Below are positions 1 through 7,223 of a stretch of DNA of 9,966 bases, one piece after another. The DNA is from Planctomycetota bacterium (GTDB lineage Bacteria; Planctomycetota; Phycisphaerae; SM23-33; FEN-1343): the NCBI GenBank assembly GCA_013203365.1, contig JABMQG010000161.1:1-9966 (forward strand), given 5' to 3'. The notes under the pieces were generated by a model. It worked only from the letters and a program-made list of their open reading frames with translations. It did no database searches and was not told the origin of the DNA. The position numbers were made by a program, and so were the translations under genes. Positions within the stretch are counted from its first letter, which is position 1. Every line of letters begins with the position of its first letter.

Positions 1-70
1 CAGGTGTAGTGTGCAGCGTATAGACTGAAGGCTCTGATCTTCGTCGGCAGACACCACACGAGACACACAC

Positions 71-75
71 GGAGG
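71..75 (+). promoter_or_regulatory. Shine-Dalgarno site that decides the start of the first gene
   Basis: A perfect GGAGG lies 7 bases before the ATG at 83 but only 1 base before an in-frame GTG at 77. Normal spacing therefore favours ATG 83. Further upstream, TATAGA at 19-24 could be a -10 box, but a matching -35 would fall outside the window, so no promoter can be called. Confidence 0.75.
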
Positions 76-82
76 CGTGAGA

Positions 83-1786
83 ATGGGAAACAAAAACATT
101 CCTTGGATTACCGGCTCGCTGCTGCTGTTTTTATCCGTCTCGGCAAGCGCTGCATTGACCAATATCTCGCTGGGGATGCCATTCCAGGTCAACACGACCA
201 CGACTGGGTACTCCGCGTACCTGATGAACGGCGATCACGACGTCGGGATGGCCGATAACGGCGACTTCGTCGTGGGCTACTTCCGTACGGACGGCAGCGC
301 CGGCGGCATTTGGAAGCGTGCCTTCAACGCCGACGGCAGCGCCAAAGACGCAATGGACGTAGCGGTCAACACCACAATCACTGGTGAGCAGGCTGCCGTC
401 AGCTTGGGCGTGCGGAAGGACGGGTCATACGACCTGGCCTGGCATTCAATAGGCCAAGATGTCCCAGGCATTTATTCGGTGGTCATGCGGGGGTTCGGCG
501 CCGACGGGTCAGAACGGTATGGTGAGGTATCCGTTCTACCTGGGACCCAGCCGGACGTACCCGGCGGTGATTGGTGGCGAACGCCGTTGACCACCGACAG
601 GACTGTCCCGGAAGTGGCAGTTTATAACAACACCGACCCCGCCGATGGCGCGTTAGTCGTTTCCAGCCATTACCAACATAACGTATACCCAGGAAAGACC
701 GCAAAAGACGGTATAGTCGTGTTTTCCGACAACCCGGAGTGGGACCCCATCGCCGAAACCCCGGCACCCTGGATACAAAACCTGGGTTGGAACGCCCACT
801 ACGCCAACAAGGCCGTGGCCGTGATGGACAACGGCGACGGGGTTGTCCTCAGCGGCGACCCACACCATCAGAGCAACAATGACCTGCGGGCACGGTACGT
901 CGTTTTCGACCGCTCCTTGGGCTCCAACGGCCAGTTCGAACCCTCAGGCAAATGGGTCCAGGGCCTCCCCGCCGCCACACTCGACAACGCCGCAGGCAAG
1001 GACATCAACAGCCGGGAGCGATGGCGATGTGCCGTGGCAATGAACGGCACGGGCAGCGGTGTTATGGTCTGGATGGCCCTTGAAGGTGATGCGTTTACCG
1101 GGCAGACCGACATTGTGGGGCGGAGATTCTCCCTCGGTTACGTGGGAGGAACGCTGGCTGTGACCTTCGATGATGCCAGCGAGTGGCTTGTCAACCAAGT
1201 GACTGCAGGCGACCAGTTCACACCCCGCGTAGCTATGGACGCCGACGGTCGATTCATGATCGTCTGGGAGGACGACGACAAGAACCTTTACGGCCGGGCG
1301 TTCGATGCCGACGGAACGGGCCCAGGTCAGTTCCGGATCAATCCTGATCTCGCGGGTTCCCTGGATCGCTATTACGTCCCCGAAGTGGCCGTGGACAAAG
1401 ACGACGAAGGCAACATGGACTTCGTCATCAGCTACGTATACAACCCGGACCCAGCGGGAAATGCTCAGATCAACAATGTCTTCGCCGTTACGGGCTCGGC
1501 CTTGGTGTTCGTGCCGCAAATCGTGGGCGACCTGGACGACGACGGTGACGTGGACATATTCGACTGGGCGGTCCTACAGCCCCACTTCGGCATCACCAGT
1601 GGCGCCATCTACGAACAAGGCGACCTTGACGGCGACGGTGACATCGACATATTCGACTGGGCGATATTCCAGCCAATGTACGGGTACGGAACCAGCAGTG
1701 AGTGCGTTCCAGAGCCGGCGACATTGTCGCTGCTGGCACTGTTAACGGCGGTGACGACCTTGCGAAGACGGCGACGACAACGGTAA
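83..1786 (+). CDS. Exported repeat protein with dockerin-like repeats and PEP-CTERM anchor
   Basis: A 567-residue protein meant for the cell surface or outside. Residues 1-23 form a Sec signal peptide with a hydrophobic core ([10 protein letters not shown]) and an ASA cleavage site before A24. The body, roughly residues 50-455, holds about six degenerate units of the form 'VAMDxDGxFxIVW...GRxFxADG' (around 51-86, 104-144, 243-276, 315-350, 381-413 and 433-453), which suggests a beta-propeller-like fold. Residues 482-503 and 513-534 are two dockerin type I-like calcium loops ([14 protein letters not shown] and [14 protein letters not shown]). The C-terminus, from 542, is a PEP-CTERM signal: VPEPAT, a hydrophobic stretch, then RRRRRQR. 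Members of that class are normally processed by an exosortase, which is not in this window. No catalytic motif is visible, so enzymatic activity is not claimed. A role in binding or surface display is inferred. The prepilin gene begins 68 bases downstream. Confidence 0.88.
   Translation: MGNKNIPWITGSLLLFLSVSASAALTNISLGMPFQVNTTTTGYSAYLMNGDHDVGMADNGDFVVGYFRTDGSAGGIWKRAFNADGSAKDAMDVAVNTTITGEQAAVSLGVRKDGSYDLAWHSIGQDVPGIYSVVMRGFGADGSERYGEVSVLPGTQPDVPGGDWWRTPLTTDRTVPEVAVYNNTDPADGALVVSSHYQHNVYPGKTAKDGIVVFSDNPEWDPIAETPAPWIQNLGWNAHYANKAVAVMDNGDGVVLSGDPHHQSNNDLRARYVVFDRSLGSNGQFEPSGKWVQGLPAATLDNAAGKDINSRERWRCAVAMNGTGSGVMVWMALEGDAFTGQTDIVGRRFSLGYVGGTLAVTFDDASEWLVNQVTAGDQFTPRVAMDADGRFMIVWEDDDKNLYGRAFDADGTGPGQFRINPDLAGSLDRYYVPEVAVDKDDEGNMDFVISYVYNPDPAGNAQINNVFAVTGSALVFVPQIVGDLDDDGDVDIFDWAVLQPHFGITSGAIYEQGDLDGDGDIDIFDWAIFQPMYGYGTSSECVPEPATLSLLALLTAVTTLRRRRRQR
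1526..1684 (+). repeat. Two dockerin-like calcium-binding repeats, with an 18-base direct repeat
   Basis: Two 22-residue units start at 1526 and 1619, a period of 93 bases (31 codons). Each carries the DxDxDGDxDxxD calcium-loop spacing followed by WAxxQPxxG. At DNA level GACATATTCGACTGGGCG is identical at 1553-1570 and 1646-1663, while the rest has diverged, as expected for an old internal duplication. In planctomycetes such repeats often sit just before an anchor. No cohesin partner is visible here. Confidence 0.8.
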
Positions 1787-1788
1787 GC

Positions 1789-1812
1789 CACGGTCCACCG
1801 TGTGCCTGGACC
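1789..1812 (+). other. Two mutually exclusive hairpins after the PEP-CTERM gene
   Basis: CACGGT (1789-1794) can pair with ACCGTG (1797-1802), or as a 5-bp stem with a TCCA tetraloop. GGTCCA (1792-1797) can instead pair with TGGACC (1807-1812) over a 9-base loop. Both use GGTCC, so only one can form at a time. The structures begin 2 bases after the stop codon and lack a following U-tract. They may trim or stabilise the transcript 3' end, or be fortuitous. Confidence 0.35.
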
Positions 1813-1854
1813 ATGCGTTCGGCGATGTCCCAGCCAGTGAGGATAGGCATAGAA

Positions 1855-2706
1855 ATGGCAATCGCGAGAGAAAAAGCAGGATTTCGCCACACGACCAATC
1901 GCGACTGTCGGCTCTCTTGTGTCACCGACACAGATTCTGGAGCCGGCTTCACGCTCATCGAACTGTTGGTCGTGATCGCCATTATTGCTGTTCTAGTGGC
2001 GATTTTATTGCCGACCCTGAGTCAGGCCAGGGAGCAGGCTCGCAGGGTGATATGCGCCTCCAACCAGCATCAAATATGCATCGCCCTGATCACATACGCC
2101 ATAGACTACGATGGCAAGCTTCCACCGTCGGCGTGGTACAACTGGGGCGGGCAGGCCAACGTCATGCGCAAGGCGGTCATCGACCGCCTGATGGACAAGC
2201 ACGGAACAGCCTGGGACATGTGGTTTTGCCCCAACAATATCGAGCTTTACAACGCCATTGCCGATAAATATCCCTTCCCCGGTCGATACGTCACCGACGA
2301 CGCACTTGGGCCGTTTACGGACGTGATGATCGGGTACTATTACACGGGCGGGCTTCACCCCGGATATCAGATTGTCGGAAAAACAGCGGAAGAGATCCAA
2401 TCGCCCCAGACGATCGAGGACCCCATTTGGGTTCTCACGGCGGACTTCATGGCGGTGATGTGGGACCCTACAATGGGCCAGAACTTAAGTCAATACGACA
2501 TCTGCGAGGTAAGCCACCTTGAAGGAGGTGGCGGGGCTGCACTGGACGCGTGGTGGTACGGGCTGGATGAGGCGGGCTTACCCGCCGGCTCTGAAGTATC
2601 CTACCTGGACGGCCACGTGGAATGGCGGCCATGGCCTGATCTCGCTCCACGCATGTGGTCGCACCCATGGTGGGTCAGGAGGCCTACATTGGTCCACTTC
2701 TGGTGA
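1855..2706 (+). CDS. Prepilin-like protein with type II/IV pilin N-terminus and DGH(V) C-terminal motif
   Basis: A 283-residue pseudopilin-like protein. Residues 1-31 are a charged leader ending in glycine. The prepilin peptidase site is G31|F32, followed by [20 protein letters not shown] with the conserved Glu at +5 (E36) and a single N-terminal hydrophobic helix. The segment [19 protein letters not shown] is typical of the large planctomycete/Lentisphaerae family of prepilin-type proteins with an H-X9-DG C-terminal motif. Near the end [10 protein letters not shown] (D252-G253-H254-V255) matches that motif. The only upstream His in reach (in EVSHLEGG) lies 30 residues from the DG, so the usual spacing is expanded. 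ATG 1855 was chosen because GAGGA (1839-1843) precedes it by 11 bases. In-frame starts at 1813, 1825 and GTG 1837 would only lengthen the leader. The protein is probably assembled into, or exported by, a type II secretion/type IV pilus-like machine encoded elsewhere. Substrate or role is unknown. Confidence 0.88.
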   Translation: MAIAREKAGFRHTTNRDCRLSCVTDTDSGAGFTLIELLVVIAIIAVLVAILLPTLSQAREQARRVICASNQHQICIALITYAIDYDGKLPPSAWYNWGGQANVMRKAVIDRLMDKHGTAWDMWFCPNNIELYNAIADKYPFPGRYVTDDALGPFTDVMIGYYYTGGLHPGYQIVGKTAEEIQSPQTIEDPIWVLTADFMAVMWDPTMGQNLSQYDICEVSHLEGGGGAALDAWWYGLDEAGLPAGSEVSYLDGHVEWRPWPDLAPRMWSHPWWVRRPTLVHFW

Positions 2707-2715
2707 TTCGATGTC

Positions 2716-2749
2716 CAACTTCACCAAGGTCTGACGACTTGGGAAGTTG
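2716..2749 (+). terminator. Hairpin downstream of the prepilin gene, terminator-like
   Basis: CAACTTC-A-CCAAG (2716-2728) pairs with CTTGG-GAAGTTG (2738-2749), giving 12 base pairs with one bulged A (2723) and a 9-base loop. It starts 10 bases after the prepilin stop. No U-tract follows directly; the nearest T-rich run is at 2771-2779. It may be a non-canonical terminator or a 3'-end stabiliser. Its 3' arm overlaps the -35 box of the promoter at 2747. Confidence 0.5.
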
Positions 2750-2776
2750 ACTGGTTTGGTACCCTACCTGTATATT
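2747..2776 (+). promoter_or_regulatory. Sigma70-type promoter for the URO-D gene pair
   Basis: TTGACT (2747-2752, 5 of 6 to consensus) and TATATT (2771-2776, 5 of 6) are separated by 18 bases, standing out against the GC-rich surroundings. A start near 2783 would leave a leader of about 60 bases before the ATG at 2843. The -35 overlaps the 3' arm of the preceding hairpin, so termination of the upstream unit and initiation here are packed together. Confidence 0.55.
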
Positions 2777-2842
2777 TTTACCCGGAGCGAAGCTGTGGCC
2801 TGACGAATATCAAAATCAGGGAGAGATTGAAGGGATTGGCTG

Positions 2843-3913
2843 ATGAGGCCCAAGGATCGTTTTTTAGCTGCGCTGGCCCGCAAACCGGTGGATCGCGTGC
2901 CAATGTTCGATTTTCTATTTCAGCAGCCGCTCTTCATGCGCTTGATTGGCCGGACGCCGGACACATACAACGGCAAAGACGTGATGGACTTGACGGTGGC
3001 ACTGGGATTGGATGGGACGTGTGTCACATTCTGCGCCCCTACCGGCTGGGAGGCCGAACGGCTTAGTGAAAACGTTTACAAGGATGAATGGGGCACGACA
3101 TTCGAGAAGAACAGCGCCTCCTGGCCGATCGATGCGCCAATAGCTTATCCGCTGAAGTCGCGGCTCGATCTGCAAGGTTATACCCCTCCGGACCCTTGGG
3201 CCGCGGGGCGATTGGCCGAGGTGGAAACTGCGTTGGAGATCAACCGTCGGTTGGGGGGAAAGGCGGTGGCGGTGATGGGATCGGTCGAAGGGCCGCTTAC
3301 CCGGGCATGGCTGCTCACCGGCTACGAAAACATCTGCATGTCGCTTTATGACGATCCCGCCTTCGTTGCAGAACTGGCGGCAATGGCGGTGACGTTCGGG
3401 GTGGCGGCTATCACTCAGATGGCTAAGGCGGGCATAGATGGGATCATCGTCAGCGAGGACCTGGGCACCAGCGCGGGGGGGATGATGTCGCTGGGGCATT
3501 TCCGGGCCATCTTCAAGCCGGCTTTGGCGAAATTGTGCTCTCACGGCAAGGGACTGGGCCTACCGGTGATGCTGCACAGTTGCGGTCGGATTTACGATTA
3601 CCTCGACGATCTTGCCGAGCTTGATATAGACGCCATTCATCCTCTTCAACGGACGGCCGGGATGGACCTGGGCAAGGTTAAGCGGGAATACGGGGGCCGA
3701 TTCTGCATCGTGGGGAACATAGATTCCTCTCGGACGCTGCCAATGGGCACGCCCGAGGAGGTTGAAACCGAGGTCCGACAGGCCATCGCGATTGCCGGGC
3801 CAGGGGGCGGATATATCCTGGCCTCGGACCATTCACTCCATGACGGCATACCGGTGGATAACATACTCCGCATGTTCGAAGCGGGGCGGAGATTGGGTCA
3901 ATATGAACAGTAG
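2843..3913 (+). CDS. Uroporphyrinogen decarboxylase superfamily protein (methyltransferase-like)
   Basis: A 356-residue protein of the URO-D/MtaA-type TIM-barrel superfamily, whose members either decarboxylate uroporphyrinogen or move methyl groups between corrinoids and thiols. The N-terminus RPKDRFLAALARKPVDRVP is the family's opening motif. GIDGIIVSEDLG (mid-protein) is the substrate-side acidic motif. LHSCGRIYDYL (H245, C247) matches the HxC zinc pair of corrinoid:thiol methyltransferases, and the C-terminal GYILASDHSLHDGIP is the family's last conserved loop. The usual third zinc ligand, a Cys in that loop, is absent; S328, D329 and H330 sit there instead. True HemE (haem synthesis) is unlikely because of the HxCG motif and the paired paralogue. 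AAGGGA (2830-2835) lies 7 bases before the ATG. The gene overlaps the next by 11 bases, indicating translational coupling. Substrate unknown. Confidence 0.85.
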   Translation: MRPKDRFLAALARKPVDRVPMFDFLFQQPLFMRLIGRTPDTYNGKDVMDLTVALGLDGTCVTFCAPTGWEAERLSENVYKDEWGTTFEKNSASWPIDAPIAYPLKSRLDLQGYTPPDPWAAGRLAEVETALEINRRLGGKAVAVMGSVEGPLTRAWLLTGYENICMSLYDDPAFVAELAAMAVTFGVAAITQMAKAGIDGIIVSEDLGTSAGGMMSLGHFRAIFKPALAKLCSHGKGLGLPVMLHSCGRIYDYLDDLAELDIDAIHPLQRTAGMDLGKVKREYGGRFCIVGNIDSSRTLPMGTPEEVETEVRQAIAIAGPGGGYILASDHSLHDGIPVDNILRMFEAGRRLGQYEQ

Positions 3914-4349
3914 GGAACGTGCCAGCAAGGCAATCCACTTCGGCAAGCCGGACAGGCCGCCTATTTCACACGCGATTCTGCCGTCGGCACAGTACCACCA
4001 CGGCAAGGCGCTGACGGAGATCCTCCAGACGGTGCACGAGGACTTCGGCTGGCATTTACTGCCCGATCTGCCGCGAGAAAAACTTCCGCCCATGTACAAA
4101 CCTGGCAGGAACGTTGACGGATTCGGAACGGTCTGGCAGGTCACCGAGGAAGGCCGATGCGGCATTCCAGTTGAATTCCCCCTGGCTGACTTCGGCTGTT
4201 ACGATGCTTACGTCTGGCCCCAGTTCAACGCCGGTCCGCCGGCTTACCGCCTGTACAGCGGCCACATGGCTGGCGATAGCTGCGACTATTACGCCCGCGG
4301 CGGGTGGATCGTTTTTTTTGAGCAGATGCAGCAGCTTCGCGGGTTCTAG
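3903..4349 (+). CDS. N-terminal fragment of the split URO-D-like protein
   Basis: If the amber codon terminates, this frame yields 148 residues ending at LRGF. It covers the first strands of the barrel only and lacks both the acidic DDWG motif and the HSDG motif, so it should be inactive alone. It is listed separately because gene callers will report it as its own protein. Confidence 0.45.
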   Translation: MNSRERASKAIHFGKPDRPPISHAILPSAQYHHGKALTEILQTVHEDFGWHLLPDLPREKLPPMYKPGRNVDGFGTVWQVTEEGRCGIPVEFPLADFGCYDAYVWPQFNAGPPAYRLYSGHMAGDSCDYYARGGWIVFFEQMQQLRGF

Positions 4350-4367
4350 GCACTGCTGGAAGATCTG

Positions 4368-4916
4368 ATGGACGAATCGGCTGAGGTGTATCGCCTGCGT
4401 GACGATTTGCTTGAATTCAACCTGAGCTGGCTTGACCGCTGGTTGGAGCATGGCTACCAGGGTCTTCATTTTGCCGACGACTGGGGCACACAGCATAACC
4501 TCATGATCCCGCCGCGGATATGGCGGTCGTTCTTCAAGGGTGCCTACGCGGAGATGTTCGCAAAGGTCAAAGCGGCGGGGTTGGACGTCTGGTTCCATTC
4601 CGACGGGCAGATTTACGATATACTGCCGGACCTGGTGGAGTTGGGCGTGGATGTTCTGAATTGTCAGACCTCCGTCATGGACTGCGGCCGAATCGGGCGG
4701 GAATTCGCGGGCAAGCTGTGTTTCCGCACGGACCTGAACCGCCAGCAGATAATGCCCTACGCATCGCCGTCGCAGGTGAAGGAACACATCTTCGAGCTGT
4801 TCGACACGCTCGGGACCAGCGAGGGCGGGATTGTCGCCTGCGGAGAAATCAGCGAGGACGTGCCGCTAGCCAACATCTGGGCAATGTACGAGGCGTTCGT
4901 GGAGTACACATATTGA
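4368..4916 (+). CDS. C-terminal fragment of the split URO-D-like protein
   Basis: A 182-residue reading frame starting at the first ATG after the amber codon, in the same frame as the upstream fragment and 18 bases beyond its stop. It holds DDWGTQ, the HSDG motif and the closing ACGE loop. A weak GGAAGA (4358-4363) lies 4 bases before the ATG, so restart after termination is conceivable. It lacks the first half of the barrel. The most economical reading is a remnant of the 337-codon gene, not an independent protein. Confidence 0.45.
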   Translation: MDESAEVYRLRDDLLEFNLSWLDRWLEHGYQGLHFADDWGTQHNLMIPPRIWRSFFKGAYAEMFAKVKAAGLDVWFHSDGQIYDILPDLVELGVDVLNCQTSVMDCGRIGREFAGKLCFRTDLNRQQIMPYASPSQVKEHIFELFDTLGTSEGGIVACGEISEDVPLANIWAMYEAFVEYTY

Positions 4917-4921
4917 CACCC

Positions 4922-4947
4922 CCCCGCCGCTTTTTTACGCGGCGGGG
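4922..4947 (+). terminator. GC-rich hairpin after the URO-D pair, terminator-like
   Basis: CCCCGCCGC (4922-4930) pairs perfectly with GCGGCGGGG (4939-4947) over the loop TTTTTTAC. It begins 5 bases after the URO-D stop. There is no U-tract downstream; the T run is in the loop. It probably ends or protects the URO-D transcript and separates it from mutL. Confidence 0.6.
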
Positions 4948-4996
4948 CGATCGCCTCCGGCTCGACGGCGGCTTGTTTGCGGCACCGTCGTGGGGT

Positions 4997-5002
4997 AAAA
5001 GG
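4997..5002 (+). promoter_or_regulatory. Ribosome binding site deciding the mutL start
   Basis: AAAAGG (4997-5002) lies 5 bases before ATG 5008. An in-frame GTG at 5002 overlaps this site, so ATG 5008 (MAQIKVLSQ) is preferred; it also matches where MutL proteins usually start. No clear promoter is seen between 4948 and 4997. Confidence 0.5.
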
Positions 5003-5007
5003 TGGTC

Positions 5008-6891
5008 ATGGCTCAGATCAAGGTGTTATCGCAGCATCTGGTGAACAAGATCGCCGCAGGCGAGGTGATCGAACGGCCGGCGAGCGTTGTGAAAGAGCTG
5101 ATCGAGAACGCACTGGACAGCGGGGCCGGGCGAATTGGCGTTGCCGTGGAAAAAGGCGGCAAGCAGAGCGTGGTCGTCACCGACGACGGCAGCGGCATGG
5201 ACGAAGCCGACCTGGCCAAGGCTTTCCTGCCTCACGCCACTAGCAAGCTATCCGACGACGACGACCTGATGCACATCGCCACGATGGGCTTCCGCGGGGA
5301 GGCGTTGGCTTCCATAGCGGCTATCAGCCATGCTCAACTCCGCACACGCAGGGCCGACAACGACAGCGGCTATGAGATCAGCGCCGGCGGTGGCGAACTT
5401 TTTCCCGTCAAGCCGTGCGCAGCGGCGCCGGGTACGACGGCGACTGTGCGCGATCTTTTCTTCAATACCCCGGCGCGACGAAAGTTTTTGCGGGCCGACG
5501 CGACCGAGTTCGCTCACATCAGCGAGGCCGTCACCCGCACGGCACTGGCGCACAAGGAAGTGGCGTTTACCCTAGCGCACAATGGGCGGGTCTCACTCGA
5601 CCTGCCGGCCACCGAGACGCTCGAGCAGCGAGCGGCGGATCTGTTCGGGCACGAACTGGTGGATGATCTATTGAGCATTCGCCCGCAAAACGACCCGGTC
5701 GGCGTCAGCGGGCTTATCGGGCCACCGGCGGCCGCACGGGCGACTGCGAAATGGCAATACTTCTTCCTGAACAGGCGATTCATTCGCGATCGGCTGCTCG
5801 GCAATGCATTGAAGGAGGCGTTTCGAGGACTGATTGACCCGCACCACCAGCCGGTGGCCATTCTCTTTGTCGAAGTGGAGTCCGAGGCGGTGGACGTCAA
5901 CGTCCATCCGTCGAAGATCGAGGTGCGGTTCCGCGATGGACAGTCGGTTCGTTCACACGTGCTGGCGGCGCTGCGGACCACGCTTCAAGACGCCGAACTT
6001 CGCCCGACGGCGCGGCTGGGTGAGGGCGAATCGGTCGGCGATGGTCAAATGCCCGACGACCGGCGGAGTCAGAGCCTGCGCGACGCCCTGGCGGAGTTTT
6101 TTAAGAGTCAGCCAAGCCCACGCCAAGGTCATTTGCAGTTTTCGGCCCCGCACAACCGTCTTGAACAGCGGCCTTCGGTCTCGCCGACTATCGGGCCGTG
6201 GGGCCCTGCCCAGCGGCCGGAGCGGCCGATGCCGTTTCCGCCGCCTGGTGCGGTTGCGTCCGAATCACACCGACGCGGCCCGGCGGTGCCTGTGGCTCGG
6301 ACAGGCGAGCAGGGACATGCCACGCCGCCGGCCATGCAGGTGCACGATGCATACATCGTCGTCAGCGACGGCGACGGGATCGTCATAGTCGATCAGCACG
6401 CCTTGCACGAGCGGATCCTTTACAACCAACTGGTTGGCCGAATTGCCTCCGGCACACTGGAGAGCCAGCGTCTGCTGTTGCCGGCGTCGGTACCTGTGAC
6501 GGCCTCCCAGCGGGCCATGCTGCATGAGCAGGAGCAGTTGCTGGGGCGAGTTGGCATCGAGGTAAGCGACTTCGGGCCGGGCACGGTGGCCGTTCAGCGG
6601 TTCCCGAGCTTTCTGGAGAACCTGGACCCGGCGGCGTTTTTAGCAGAGGCCTTGGACGCCTTAGGCGAGGATGACCCCGCCGTCGACAGCGAACGGTTGC
6701 TTCAAAAGTTGCTCCAGATCATGGCGTGCAAGGCCGCGGTTAAGGCCGGCGACCCGCTCTCGGCCGAGGAGATATCCGCCCTGCTGGCCCGCCGCGAGGG
6801 GCTCGAAAACGCCACGAGCTGCCCGCACGGCCGACCGACGCAGATCCGCCTGACACTTAAGGACCTGGACAAACAGTTTAAGCGGACGTGA
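5008..6891 (+). CDS. mutL: DNA mismatch repair protein MutL, endonuclease type
   Basis: A 627-residue MutL, the ATPase that links mismatch recognition by MutS to strand incision. The GHKL ATPase domain is intact: NKIAAGEVIERPASVVKELI with catalytic E30 and N34, DDGSGM at 59-64, ATSKL at 77-81, GFRGEAL at 94-100, and NVHPSKIEVRF with K303. A Pro- and Arg-rich linker (about 335-440) follows. The C-terminal dimerisation/nuclease domain starts near 443. It has DQHALHER (462-469), ACKAAVKA (573-580) and CPHGRP (605-610), the motifs of metal-dependent endonuclease MutL proteins, so nicking would not depend on MutH. In the extended motif DQHA-x2-E-x4-E the second Glu is Asn (N473). Length is normal for the family. 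The gene stands alone between hairpin 4922-4947 and a long non-coding stretch. No mutS is in the window. Confidence 0.96.
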   Translation: MAQIKVLSQHLVNKIAAGEVIERPASVVKELIENALDSGAGRIGVAVEKGGKQSVVVTDDGSGMDEADLAKAFLPHATSKLSDDDDLMHIATMGFRGEALASIAAISHAQLRTRRADNDSGYEISAGGGELFPVKPCAAAPGTTATVRDLFFNTPARRKFLRADATEFAHISEAVTRTALAHKEVAFTLAHNGRVSLDLPATETLEQRAADLFGHELVDDLLSIRPQNDPVGVSGLIGPPAAARATAKWQYFFLNRRFIRDRLLGNALKEAFRGLIDPHHQPVAILFVEVESEAVDVNVHPSKIEVRFRDGQSVRSHVLAALRTTLQDAELRPTARLGEGESVGDGQMPDDRRSQSLRDALAEFFKSQPSPRQGHLQFSAPHNRLEQRPSVSPTIGPWGPAQRPERPMPFPPPGAVASESHRRGPAVPVARTGEQGHATPPAMQVHDAYIVVSDGDGIVIVDQHALHERILYNQLVGRIASGTLESQRLLLPASVPVTASQRAMLHEQEQLLGRVGIEVSDFGPGTVAVQRFPSFLENLDPAAFLAEALDALGEDDPAVDSERLLQKLLQIMACKAAVKAGDPLSAEEISALLARREGLENATSCPHGRPTQIRLTLKDLDKQFKRT

Positions 6892-6987
6892 TGAGATTAC
6901 TTTACAAGTCGCCGTTGGCGGGCAGAACTCGGTGGCGAATCCGATAGGCCGACTGCACGTATTTGCTGATTCTGCCTGAGCATAATC

Positions 6988-7017
6988 TTGACTGGCGACC
7001 CTCCGAACCGGTACGAT
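6988..7017 (+). promoter_or_regulatory. Candidate upstream promoter of the protease gene
   Basis: TTGACT (6988-6993) and TACGAT (7012-7017, 4 of 6) are separated by 18 bases, the same -35 hexamer and spacing as the URO-D promoter at 2747. Use of this site would give a leader of about 220 bases. Confidence 0.35.
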
Positions 7018-7093
7018 ATGGCGGTAGAGTACCATGACAGGCGGCGATATGCGAGTTGACGGCCGCATCCAGCCTCCAAGAGCAACACGCGAT

Positions 7094-7121
7094 TTGACAC
7101 ACAATGCCTTCCATGTAAAGA
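7094..7121 (+). promoter_or_regulatory. Candidate proximal promoter of the protease gene
   Basis: A perfect -35 TTGACA (7094-7099) is followed after 16 bases by a poor -10, TAAAGA (7116-7121, 3 of 6). A start near 7128 would place hairpin 7127-7142 at the very 5' end of the message. Confidence 0.3.
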
Positions 7122-7126
7122 AGTTA

Positions 7127-7223
7127 AGCTCAGCCCTGAGCTCGCTGTTCGGGCGGGACGGCCCATGGGGCAACTTCCGCCCCCCACCCGCTCGTCGTGC
7201 GGCGTCTGAAGGGCCGACGGCCC
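7127..7223 (+). other. Structured 5' leader with three hairpins ahead of the protease
   Basis: AGCTCA/TGAGCT with a GCCC loop (7127-7142) comes first. Then GGGCGG (7151-7156) pairs with CCGCCC (7177-7182), enclosing an inner stem GCCC/GGGC (7161-7164 with 7168-7171). Last is GGGCC/GGCCC with a GAC loop (7211-7223), 8 bases before the ribosome site. They could tune translation or message stability; function is not established. Confidence 0.4.

Larger units (their letters stand above)
3903..4916 (+). pseudogene. Second URO-D superfamily gene, interrupted by an in-frame amber codon
   Basis: Read as one frame, 3903-4916 gives 337 codons, a normal length for this superfamily, with a single TAG at codon 149 (4347-4349). 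Family features continue on both sides in the same frame: MNSRERASKAIHFGKPDRPP at the N-terminus, FFEQMQQLRGF then stop then ALLEDLMDES, FADDWGTQHNLMIPP (D192, D193), WFHSDGQIYDILPDLVELGVDVLN (H232, D234), and a final loop IVACGEISEDVPL (C313). Relatives commonly have a Glu or similar residue after RGF/RGM, so one base change (GAG to TAG) explains the stop. The second half has no other lesion, so the mutation is recent, or is a sequencing error. The gene overlaps its upstream neighbour by 11 bases, with GGAG (3888-3891) as a distant ribosome site. HxD replaces the HxC zinc pair, so a different metal use or reaction is likely. Confidence 0.7.

Noticed and set aside
1526..1684. Dockerin repeats as evidence of a cellulosome
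   Set aside because: Dockerin-like loops before PEP-CTERM anchors are common in planctomycetes without cohesins. No cohesin, scaffoldin or glycoside hydrolase is in the window.
2843..3913. HemE (haem-pathway uroporphyrinogen decarboxylase)
   Set aside because: The HxCG motif and the overlapping paralogue point to the wider methyltransferase-like branch. I see no HemE-specific signature.
4312..4319. Run of eight T bases in the split URO-D gene as a frameshift site
   Set aside because: The family pattern stays in the same frame before and after it (GGWIVFFEQMQQLRGF then ALLEDL), so no frameshift is needed. The break is the TAG at 4347.
6891..6947. 18-codon frame whose ATG overlaps the mutL stop (TGATG)
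   Set aside because: The overlap looks like translational coupling, but the basic peptide is too short to judge and no motif supports it. TGATG occurs easily by chance.
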